Both the position numbers and the translations under genes were made by a program. Below, piece after piece: positions 1 through 7,261 of a stretch of 42,091 nt of DNA. The stretch is taken from contig CABUPZ010000018.1 in NCBI GenBank assembly GCA_902493585.1, forward strand, positions 1 through 42,091, written 5' to 3'. Numbering within the stretch: the stretch's first letter is position 1; each line of letters opens with the position of its first letter. The notes beneath the pieces are model-generated. The model saw only the letters and a program-made list of their open reading frames with translations. It searched no databases and was not told the DNA's origin. Origin of the DNA: an uncultured Fusicatenibacter sp. Its GTDB lineage: Bacteria > Bacillota > Clostridia > Lachnospirales > Lachnospiraceae.

Positions 1-1002
1 CACCGTCGCCTGCAGGAAATCCCAGCTTGTAGCGGTTGCGGAGCCGTGATGGCCGGGAACCAGGACATCACAGGAAAGGTCGATGCCGGAACGGCACATG
101 GCGGATTCGCTGCTGTTTTCCGCGTCGCCGGTAAAAAGGAAGCTGTTGGCACCGTTGGTCAGTTTGATCGCCACGGAATTGTTGTTGCTGTCGTCCGCGT
201 CAATGGAAGCAGGGGACAGAATGGTGAAGCTTCCGGTTCCGAAGGAGAATTCCGTTCCCACGGACGGATGCTGGGGTGTCAGGCCTTTCTGTTCCACTGC
301 GCGGAGAAAAGATTCGTAGGTATTGCTGTCGTGTACATAATCACTGCTGATGACATTCTTTACATCAAAGGCATTGAGACATCCGATCAGTCCGGAAACG
401 TGGTCAGAATCATAATGGCTGCTGATCAGATAGTCGATGGCTGATACGCCCTGGTCCTTTAAATAGGATACGACAAAACTGGAGGTGTCCCTGTCACCGC
501 CGTCGTAAACCAGCGTTTGTCCATCCGACTGTACCAGGATGGCAAGCCCCTGACCCACGTCCAGGAAGTGAACGGTCATTTCACCGGCAGTTTTTTCTGT
601 TTCGGATGAACGGTCCGATGTGACCACCGGCGCAGGGGTATCTGCAGCGGAAGTGGTGGGTTTTTCAGCAGTGGGAGCAGCAGCCGTCGGTACAGCAGAA
701 GCATCGGCCGAATCTGTGCGGACAGAAGCAGACAGCGCGGAAGAAGCCTGGGCGTCTGTGGTCGGTGCGGCTGCCGACGCCATCACAAACAGCACGATGG
801 GGACGGCCGCTGCAATCCATTTTGGATATTTTTTTCGGTGCGAGATCAGTTTCCAGAAGAATGGTAATAAAGATAAGCCGAAGAAAGCAAGGAAAATTCC
901 TTCCAGTAGACTTTCGGTTCCGGCAATGCTCAGCCCGCCGATCAGAAAGAAGATTCCGAACAGCCAACGGAGCACATTTCCTACAGTTCCTAATTTTTTC
1001 AT
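1..1002 (-). CDS. ComEC-like metallo-beta-lactamase-fold protein, partial (C-terminus outside window)
   Basis: Reading leftward from ATG at 1002-1000, the frame stays open for 334 codons to the window edge, so the C-terminus is missing. An AAGGAGG site lies 5-11 bases upstream of the start. The N-terminus has two to three hydrophobic segments (about residues 8-28, 33-50 and 61-76), then a low-complexity Ala/Thr/Ser linker (about 77-135). A metallo-beta-lactamase-fold domain starts at MTVHFLDVGQG. It has the metal-binding HYDSDH motif near residue 196, then TGDAE and GHHGS. This matches the extracellular hydrolase domain found as stand-alone ComEC/Rec2-related proteins. I infer an anchored or secreted metallohydrolase. 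Family knowledge suggests a nuclease or phosphodiesterase, but the substrate is not visible here. It diverges from the NADH oxidase gene and shares its 215-base upstream gap. Confidence 0.85.
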   Translation of the reverse strand, partial: MKKLGTVGNVLRWLFGIFFLIGGLSIAGTESLLEGIFLAFFGLSLLPFFWKLISHRKKYPKWIAAAVPIVLFVMASAAAPTTDAQASSALSASVRTDSADASAVPTAAAPTAEKPTTSAADTPAPVVTSDRSSETEKTAGEMTVHFLDVGQGLAILVQSDGQTLVYDGGDRDTSSFVVSYLKDQGVSAIDYLISSHYDSDHVSGLIGCLNAFDVKNVISSDYVHDSNTYESFLRAVEQKGLTPQHPSVGTEFSFGTGSFTILSPASIDADDSNNNSVAIKLTNGANSFLFTGDAENSSESAMCRSGIDLSCDVLVPGHHGSATATSWDFLQATV

Positions 1003-1135
1003 ATGTTCCTCCTTTTTTGTTCCTCCCGCTATTATATAACGAATTGCTGAAAAATGATAGTAACAGTTCAGCTGGCGGAGCGATTACCTGTTATAAATGA
1101 CAGATAAAAATATGACAAAAAGATAAAATTACAGA

Positions 1136-1164
1136 TTGCTATTATCCGGACAACCTTTTATAAT
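1136..1164 (+). promoter_or_regulatory. Sigma-A promoter of the NADH oxidase gene
   Basis: TTGCTA (1136-1141), a 17-base spacer and a perfect TATAAT (1159-1164) lie about 50 bases ahead of the start codon. The expected transcription start, near 1171, falls on the Fur-like inverted repeat that follows. Confidence 0.7.
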
Positions 1165-1170
1165 GAAAAG

Positions 1171-1189
1171 GAAAATGATTACCATTTTT
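1171..1189 (+). promoter_or_regulatory. Fur/PerR-like operator overlapping the transcription start
   Basis: GAAAATGATTACCATTTTT matches the classical 19-base Fur box at about 15 positions. It contains a perfect AAAATG-N5-CATTTT inverted repeat (1172-1177 with 1183-1188). Its place right after the -10 box is a typical repressor position. The regulator could be Fur, PerR or another Fur-family protein. Confidence 0.5.
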
Positions 1190-1217
1190 TACAAAAAATA
1201 ATTGGGAGGTACTTTAC

Positions 1218-2546
1218 ATGAAAACCGTGATCATTGGTGCAAATCATGCGGGAATTGCGGCAGCAAACACGCTGCTGGACAATTATCCGGAACAAAAAGT
1301 GGTCATGATCGACCGCAATACCAATCTCAGTTATCTGGGATGTGGAACTGCTCTCTGGGTGGGCAGACAGATTGATTCCTACGAGAAACTGTTCTATACC
1401 AATAAAGAAGCTTTTGAGGCAAAAGGCGCAGATATCCGGATGGAGACCAGTGTCCGGAAGATTGATTTTGACAAAAAGATTGTCTACTGCGAAAGCGCAG
1501 ACGGGACAACCTCCGAGGAATCTTACGACAAGCTGGTGCTTGCCACCGGTTCTCTTCCGATTGCTCCCGCGCTTCCGGGAAATGATCTGGAAGGCATCAG
1601 TTTCCTGAAGCTGTTCCAGGACGGACAGGAAGTGGATCGTCAGATCAGCGACGACTCTGTGAAAAACGTGGCGGTCATCGGCGCTGGTTATATCGGTGTG
1701 GAGATTGCGGAAGCGGCAAAACGCCGCGGCAAAGAGGTGCGTCTGTTCGATGTGGCTCCCACTTCTCTGGCAAGCTATTACGATCCGGAATTTGCGAAAG
1801 AGATGGACCGGAATCTGCAGGAACATGGAATCGAAACCCATTACGAAGAGCGTGCGGTTGCCTACAAGGGAACCGGTCATGTGGAAGCGATCGTAACTGA
1901 CAAAGGCGAATATCCGGCAGAACTGGTGATTAATGCCATCGGATTCCGCCCGAACAATGAACTGGGAAAAGACCATCTGGAATGCTTTGCCAATGGTGCG
2001 TACCGTGTGGACAGACATCAGCAGACCAGTGATCCGGATGTCTATGCGGTAGGCGACTGTGCGACGATCTATTCCAACGCGCTGCAGGCGGAAACCTATA
2101 TTGCCCTGGCGACCAATGCGGTTCGTTCCGGAATTGTGGCAGGCCACAACATCGGAGGAACCCCGCTGGAATCCATCGGAGTACAGGGCTCCAACGGAAT
2201 TTCCATTTTCGACTACAACATGGTGTCCACCGGTCTTTCTGTCTGTGCGGCGGAAAAAAACGGAATGAAAGTCAGTCATACCGACTATGAAGACCTGCAG
2301 AAACCAGGCTTTATGAAAGAAAACGCGAAAGTAAAGATCCGTATTGTCTATGAGACCGAATCCCGCCGGGTGGTAGGCGCTCAGATGGCTTCTACAGAAG
2401 ATATTTCCATGGGAATCCATATGTTCTCACTGGCGATCGAGGAAGGCGTGACCATCGATAAGCTGAAACTGCTGGATATTTTCTTCCTTCCGCATTTCAA
2501 TCAGCCGTACAACTATATCACGATGGCGGCGCTGAATGCAAAATAA
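1218..2546 (+). CDS. nox: Water-forming NADH oxidase / CoA-disulfide reductase family flavoprotein
   Basis: This 442-residue protein has the usual length of FAD-dependent NADH oxidases of the pyridine nucleotide-disulfide reductase family. It starts with a Rossmann FAD motif (VIIGANHAG), has the single redox cysteine in LGCG (Cys42), and a second dinucleotide motif for NADH (VAVIGAGYIGVEIAEA, near residue 153). A late FAD motif YAVGDCA lies near residue 275, followed by the dimerisation domain. Enzymes of this type reduce O2 to water with NADH, using Cys42 as a sulfenic acid, or reduce CoA disulfide; sequence alone does not separate the two. The RBS is GGGAGG at 1203-1208. The gene is monocistronic between its own promoter and a bidirectional terminator. 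A Fur-like box suggests control by iron or peroxide, which fits oxygen removal by an anaerobe. Confidence 0.9.
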   Translation: MKTVIIGANHAGIAAANTLLDNYPEQKVVMIDRNTNLSYLGCGTALWVGRQIDSYEKLFYTNKEAFEAKGADIRMETSVRKIDFDKKIVYCESADGTTSEESYDKLVLATGSLPIAPALPGNDLEGISFLKLFQDGQEVDRQISDDSVKNVAVIGAGYIGVEIAEAAKRRGKEVRLFDVAPTSLASYYDPEFAKEMDRNLQEHGIETHYEERAVAYKGTGHVEAIVTDKGEYPAELVINAIGFRPNNELGKDHLECFANGAYRVDRHQQTSDPDVYAVGDCATIYSNALQAETYIALATNAVRSGIVAGHNIGGTPLESIGVQGSNGISIFDYNMVSTGLSVCAAEKNGMKVSHTDYEDLQKPGFMKENAKVKIRIVYETESRRVVGAQMASTEDISMGIHMFSLAIEEGVTIDKLKLLDIFFLPHFNQPYNYITMAALNAK

Positions 2547-2592
2547 AGGATATTTTCATATGGAATGGCGTGAAAACGCTGAATAATTGCAG

Positions 2593-2652
2593 AAAAAGAG
2601 AGGGCGTGCCGCAGACGGGATTTATTCCCGTGTGCGGCGCGCTCTCTCTTTT
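2593..2652. terminator. Bidirectional rho-independent terminator between nox and the araC relic
   Basis: A long GC-rich inverted repeat (AAAAGAGAG...GCCGCA-GACGGGA / TCCCGTGTGCGGC...CTCTCTCTTTT) has a short TTTAT loop at 2621-2625. It has T-runs on both strands, so it can end transcription from either side. The stop codon of the leftward gene lies in the loop. Confidence 0.8.
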
Positions 2653-3473
2653 CTCCACTCCCGCGGTGAAACGCCGTAGATCTGTTTGAATGCGCGGGAG
2701 AAATGCAGCTGGTTGGGATAGCCCACTGCATTGCCCACATCGCCGACGGAAAGCTGGGTCAGTTTTAAAAGTTCCGCTGCTTTCACCATCCGGTAATTCA
2801 TCAGGAATTCCTGGGGAGATTTTCCCAGAGTGTCTTTGAAAATCCTTCCGAAATAACTGCGGTTGAGACCGCAGAAAGCGGCAATCCCTTCCACGGAGAT
2901 ATCATTCTGAAAGTTCTGTTCGATATAGTTGAGGGCTTCCTTGATATAGAAGTCTTTAAGTTTTCCGCCGCTGGAAAGCTTCATGGAAGCAGAGGAGCGG
3001 TAGAGGTAATCGATAAACAGGTACAGATGACCGATCAGGTGGAAAGGGGAAGCACTGCCGTGGTTTGCGATGTAGAGCATCTCCTGCATCATATTCTCCC
3101 GCAGATCCTTGGAATGGGCATGATAGATGGGAGAGTCAGGGGTCAGTCCCGCAATCTCGATGACCTCCTTTGCACGCAGTCCGTCGAATTCGATCCACAC
3201 ATACTCCCAGGGGAGCTTCGCGTCTGCCACATAGGTGTTGATCTGCTTTGGAAAGATCATAAAGCTCTGGCCGCTGCGCACCTGGTAAGTCTGCGTCCCT
3301 CCTTTGGAGTCATCTGCCAGAAGCTGTCCGGTACCGGAGAGGATATAGTGGAAGAGAAAGTGGTTGCGGGAGGCGGAACCAAAGGAATGTGCCGGAGAGC
3401 ACTGTTCCCGGCCGAACTGGTAAAGCCCCAGGTCAACAAAGTTATAGACGCATTTTGGAATGTTATAATGGCT
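2622..3473 (-). pseudogene. AraC-family regulator of the raffinose/melibiose type, start codon lost
   Basis: The C-terminal half is an intact AraC/XylS two-HTH domain (about ALNYIEQNF to SPREWRKER, ending at TAA 2622-2624). Upstream is a cupin-like sugar-binding domain (HFLFHYILSGTGQL, IFPKQINTYVADA). The homologous frame runs back to about 3473 (HYNIPKCVYNFVDLGLYQFG). Yet between the in-frame stop at 3534-3536 and GTG at 3279-3281 there is no ATG, GTG or TTG. Starting at that GTG would remove about 60 conserved residues. So either the first codons were deleted or translation starts at a rare codon such as ATT (3459-3461). Such regulators (MsmR/RafR type) activate alpha-galactoside uptake genes in response to melibiose or raffinose. 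The relic beside it, on the other strand, is exactly such an operon. Confidence 0.75.
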
Positions 3474-3511
3474 GCAGAAAGAAAAACCAGCAAAAAGAAA
3501 GGGTTGGAGCT

Positions 3512-3824
3512 GTGCTGAAAAGGAAAAATGCGATCAGCGCCGGACTGGCGGCAGCCATGCTGGGGGCGGCAGTCCTTTCAGGGTGCGGCGCGGACGAAAC
3601 GGACGGCAGGACGGAGATCGAGATCCTCCAGTACAAGCCCGAAGCGGCGGCGTATTTCGACCAGGTGGAGGAAGCGTTTAACGCGTCTCATGAGGACATC
3701 CATCTTACCATCAGTTCACCGAATGACGCCAGCGCGATCATGAGGACACGGTTTGTCCGGGAGGATTATCCGGATAGGAGGAGATATTAACTACTCCTAT
3801 TATGTGGATGCGGATATTCTTGCC
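3512..3824 (+). pseudogene. Sugar ABC transporter binding lipoprotein (MsmE/RafE type), N-terminal remnant
   Basis: A GTG at 3512 starts a lipoprotein signal peptide (MLKRKNAISAG...) with lipobox LSGC. It is followed by the mature N-terminus of an extracellular sugar-binding protein (TEIEILQYKPEAAAYFDQVE, then AFNASHEDIHLTI). The frame ends after 92 residues at TAA 3788-3790 because of a small deletion after DYPD near 3768. The homologous sequence continues in another frame as GGDINYSYYVDADILA to 3824. The remaining three quarters of the usual protein of about 400 residues is gone and the sequence jumps into a permease gene. A TATAAT at 3464-3469 may be its old -10 box; the -35 is poor. Intact family members are anchored to the membrane and deliver alpha-galactosides to the MsmFG permease. 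Confidence 0.8.
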
Positions 3825-4427
3825 TGGCCGGTTACGATCTTTCTGTTTCTCGGCCTGATCACAGTGGCGTTCCCTGGCAAACAGTCTTATGGTGACTGTT
3901 GTAACCGTGGCGCTCTCGATTGTGATCCATTCCCTGATGGGATTTGCGGTGGGAAGAAACAAGAGCCACAGCAAAGGGTACAATTTCATTTATCTGTTTA
4001 TTGTCAGCGGTATGTTCGTGCCATTTGCGATTTTGATGATGCCTCTGGCGAAACAGACGGCGGAGATGCATCTTGATAACTGGGTTGGCGTAATCCTGCT
4101 TTATGTGGTTTTCTATATGCCGATGAATCTGCTTTTATATACAGGGTATCTGGTAAATATTCCTGTTGCCCTTGAGAAAGCCGCACGCGTGGACGGCGCA
4201 AGCACATGGCGGACATTTTGGAAGATCATCTTTCCGATCATGAAGCCTATGCATGCGACTGTGGCGGTTATCACGGCGCTTGCAGTATGGAATGACGTTA
4301 TGACGCCTTTGATCATCATGTCCGGAAAAGGAGAAAATACACTGCCTCTGGCACAGCTCACTTTCCAGACTCAGTTTGGCACAAACTATAATCTGGCATT
4401 CGCATCCTATCTTCTGGCACTGATCCC
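3825..4427 (+). pseudogene. Sugar ABC transporter permease (MsmG/RafG type), internally deleted and truncated
   Basis: The piece begins at RPVTI-like text (WPVTIFLFLGLITVAFP), which belongs to the first transmembrane segment of a MsmG-like permease. It then jumps near 3872 to the second segment (NSLMVTVVTVALSIVIHSLMGFAVG). The middle and C-terminal part is clean, including the EAA loop (EKAARVDGASTWRTFWKIIFPIMKP shortened; key residues E-AA-DGA). It stops at YLLALIP (4427), where the alpha-galactosidase relic starts. The usual last 15-20 residues are missing. The partner permease gene msmF, expected between msmE and msmG, is entirely absent. From 3889 a 201-codon frame remains open, but it is only a fragment fused to out-of-frame sequence. 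It cannot form a working importer. Confidence 0.8.
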
Positions 4428-5477
4428 GAGGGACAGGAGATTACCGGACACCGGCGTGTATCATCAGGAATACGGACGGTACCTATTCCAGTGACTTCCG
4501 GTATGTGGGGCACACGATCAGGGAAGGAAAATATAAAGAAACTGTCCGTCCGGTGCTGATCAACAGCTGGGAGGCGCCTTATTTTGATTTTACCGGGGAG
4601 TCGCTCCTGAAACTGGCAGAACAGGCGGCAGAACTGGGAATCAAATTGTCTGTCATGGACGACGGATGGTTTGGGTGCAGGGACAGCGAACTCTACCGGG
4701 AGCATCCGGACTGGGCGTTTGTGATTCCGGGGCGGAAACCGGACCGTTCCAGATATCAGCTTGTGCTTGATTTTTCCAGAAAAGAGGTTGTCGATCACAT
4801 TTACGGACAGATCTGCAGCGTCCTGGATCAGGGAAATGTGGAATACATCAAATGGGATATGAACCGCAGTCTGACCGATATTTATTCTGCGGCCGCAGAC
4901 AGTCAGGGAAGTGTGCTCTACGACTATATGATGTGGGTTTATGATTTTCTGGAGCGGCTGGTCAATCGTTATCCGAATCTCCTGATCGAGGGCTGCAGCG
5001 GAAGCGCATGTGTCCGCGTCCCCCAATCACCAGACCGGAAGATGCACCTCCCTGCACACGAGAGGGATTGTGGCGATGGCTGGAACTTTTGGGTATGAGC
5101 TGGATCTGAATCAGCTTGCGGATGAGGAAAAAGAGGAGATCCGGCAGCAGATTATCGAGTACAAAACATATGCCGGCCTGATCCAGAACGGCCGGTACTA
5201 CCGGCTGACCTGTCCGCAGACGGACGAAGTAGGCGCCTGGGAATTTGTATCCGAAGACCGAAGCGAGGCGCTTGTACAGGCTGTGAGATTAAAGCAGCAT
5301 GGGAATATGCCGGTGAATTATATCCGGATCCGCGGGCTGGAGGAAAATGCGGTGTACCGCGAAACGTCAACCGGCAGGTGCTACAATAGCGAGGCTCTCT
5401 CGGATGCAGGATTCCCGGTTCCGGTCGGAATGGGCGAGTATCAGGCATACCAGTGGCATTTTGTCCGGGAAAGATAG
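4428..5477 (+). pseudogene. Alpha-galactosidase (GH36) remnant with four deletion junctions
   Basis: Four pieces of a GH36 alpha-galactosidase of about 730 residues follow each other. The first is GTGDYRTP...SSDFRYVGHTI (4428-4526, N-terminal beta domain). The second, joined in frame, is REGKYKETVRPVLINSWEA to DDGWFGCRDS (4527-4688). The third, also joined in frame, is ELYREHPDWAF to LLIEGCSG (to about 5006). The fourth, joined with a frameshift, is HVSASPNHQTGR to the natural C-terminus HFVRER (stop 5475-5477). The nucleophile motif KWDMNR is still present (near 4855). The stretch that normally follows GCSGGGGRFD and holds the acid/base aspartate in SDDTD is deleted, so the protein must be inactive. 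Intact enzymes hydrolyse melibiose and raffinose in the cytoplasm. Confidence 0.85.
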
Positions 5478-5489
5478 AAGAACAGAACA

Positions 5490-5523
5490 AAAATGGCGAT
5501 ATACCGAAGTATATCGCCATTTT
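5490..5523 (+). terminator. Terminator after the alpha-galactosidase relic
   Basis: A perfect 15-base-pair stem (AAAATGGCGATATAC with GTATATCGCCATTTT) closes a CGAA tetraloop 13 bases after the stop codon. It separates the relic operon from the murE operon. It is intact although the genes before it are broken. Confidence 0.8.
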
Positions 5524-5723
5524 CTAATGAGGGGGGAGATAGTGAGTGGTTAATCAACTATCCGAGTACTAGTATAAGAAAAAAGTGTGTTGAAAGTATG
5601 TCCAAAGAATAAAAAAAGAAGAAAAGGTTTTAAGAAAATCAAAAGAAACTCAAAAGAAAATGGAAATCCGGTTTTTTCGTCAGACTGAACGTGGAAAGGC
5701 ATTGTCCCCATCTCTGAACGATA
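5524..5723. other. Gene-free AT-rich stretch before murE
   Basis: About 200 bases without a supportable gene. It is A-rich on the + strand (runs such as AATAAAAAAAGAAGAAAAGG). I see no riboswitch fold or repeat of note. The murE promoter follows at 5724. Confidence 0.5.
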
Positions 5724-5752
5724 TTGCAATGTTTTTCCGTCTATGATATATT
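5724..5752 (+). promoter_or_regulatory. Promoter of the murE operon
   Basis: TTGCAA (5724-5729), a 17-base spacer and TATATT (5747-5752), about 37 bases ahead of the murE start. It is the only clear promoter ahead of the long murE-to-thiN gene run. Confidence 0.6.
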
Positions 5753-5788
5753 TTAAGATGATATCGTATTTGAGGAGGCACAGAATAG

Positions 5789-7261
5789 ATGAAAAATCTA
5801 CGTTCACTCATAGAAAATCTTTCCTGCGAATGTCTGCAGGGTTCCCTGGACACGGAAGTCCAGTCCGTCGTCTATGATTCCCGCAAGGTGGAGAAGGGCT
5901 CTTTGTTCGTCTGCATTCGGGGTGCTGTCGTGGACGGCCATACATTTGTCAATGAGGTGGTTGAGAAAGGCGCCAGGGTACTGGTAGTGGAAGAGCCGGT
6001 GAATGTTCCGAAGGAAGTGACCGTGCTGCAGGTTTCCGATACCAGATATGCCCTGGCTTTGATTTCCTGTGCGTGGTTCGATCATCCGGCGAAGAAGCTG
6101 AAAACCATCGGTGTGACCGGAACCAAAGGCAAAACCACTACCGTATATATGGTACAGTCGATTCTGGAAAACGCCGGTTACAAAGTAGGTCTGATCGGAA
6201 CGATCGAGACCATCATCGGAGACCGGCACATTCCATCGGAAAACACAACACCGGAATCTTATCTGGTGCAGCAGTATTTTTCCCAGATGGTCGAGGAAGG
6301 CTGTGACTGCGTGGTCATGGAAGTTTCCTCCCAGGCGCTGATGCTCCATCGGTGCGGCGGCATTACCTTTGATTTCGGAATCTTTACCAATATCGGGGAG
6401 GATCATATCGGTCCCAATGAGCACAGCAGTTTCGAACAGTATCTGGAATGTAAGAAGCGTCTGCTTTCCCAGTGCCGGATCGGGATCGTCAACCGGGACG
6501 ATGAACATTTTGAGGAGATCATTGACGGCCATACCTGTGAACTGGAAACCTATGGATTTTCGCCGGAAGCGGATCTTCGCGCAAAGGACGAACAACTGGT
6601 GACCTATCCGGGATATTTGGGAATTTCCTATACCGTAGACGGGCTGATGCATTTCCCTGTGGAGATTGACATTCCCGGAAAATTCAATATTTATAATTCG
6701 CTGACTGCGATTTCCATCTGCCGTCACTTCAAGGTGTCCGTGGAGAATATCCAGGCGGCGCTCAAAGTGGCGAAGGTGCGCGGAAGAGCGGAGATGGTAA
6801 AGGTCTCTGACCAGTTTACGCTGATGATCGATTATGCCCACAATGCCATGAGTCTGGAAAGTCTGCTCACTACTCTGCGGGAATATCAGCCTCATCGTCT
6901 GGTCTGCCTGTTCGGATGCGGCGGAAACCGTTCCCGTTCCAGAAGATTTGAGATGGGAGAAGTATCCGGCCGTCTGGCAGAGCTTACGATCATTACGTCG
7001 GACAATCCGAGAAACGAAGATCCGCAGGCGATCATCGATGATATCAAGACAGGAATTTCCAAAACCAGCGGAAAATATGTGGAGATCATTGACCGCAAAG
7101 AGGCTATCGCCTATGCGATCCACCATGGAGAACCGGGCGATATCATTGTGCTGGCAGGCAAGGGACATGAGGATTATCAGATCATCCAGGGAAAGAAATA
7201 TCCGATGGATGAACGTGTGCTGATCCGTGAGATCCTGGAAGAAGACAGGGAGAAAGCATGA
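5789..7261 (+). CDS. murE: UDP-N-acetylmuramoyl-L-alanyl-D-glutamate--2,6-diaminopimelate ligase
   Basis: This is a full-length 490-residue Mur ligase. The ATP loop TGTKGKTTT lies near residue 111. The central domain has VMEVSSQAL and GEDHIGPNEH. The C-terminal domain has the MurE signature DNPRNEDP near residue 403. DNPR is the motif of enzymes that add meso-diaminopimelate rather than lysine. The enzyme adds the third amino acid to the peptidoglycan stem peptide in the cytoplasm, using ATP. The RBS GAGGAGG lies about 10 bases before ATG 5789. The stop overlaps the priA start (ATGA). It stands at the head of a housekeeping operon and not in the dcw cluster found at 28-40 kb. Confidence 0.95.
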   Translation: MKNLRSLIENLSCECLQGSLDTEVQSVVYDSRKVEKGSLFVCIRGAVVDGHTFVNEVVEKGARVLVVEEPVNVPKEVTVLQVSDTRYALALISCAWFDHPAKKLKTIGVTGTKGKTTTVYMVQSILENAGYKVGLIGTIETIIGDRHIPSENTTPESYLVQQYFSQMVEEGCDCVVMEVSSQALMLHRCGGITFDFGIFTNIGEDHIGPNEHSSFEQYLECKKRLLSQCRIGIVNRDDEHFEEIIDGHTCELETYGFSPEADLRAKDEQLVTYPGYLGISYTVDGLMHFPVEIDIPGKFNIYNSLTAISICRHFKVSVENIQAALKVAKVRGRAEMVKVSDQFTLMIDYAHNAMSLESLLTTLREYQPHRLVCLFGCGGNRSRSRRFEMGEVSGRLAELTIITSDNPRNEDPQAIIDDIKTGISKTSGKYVEIIDRKEAIAYAIHHGEPGDIIVLAGKGHEDYQIIQGKKYPMDERVLIREILEEDREKA

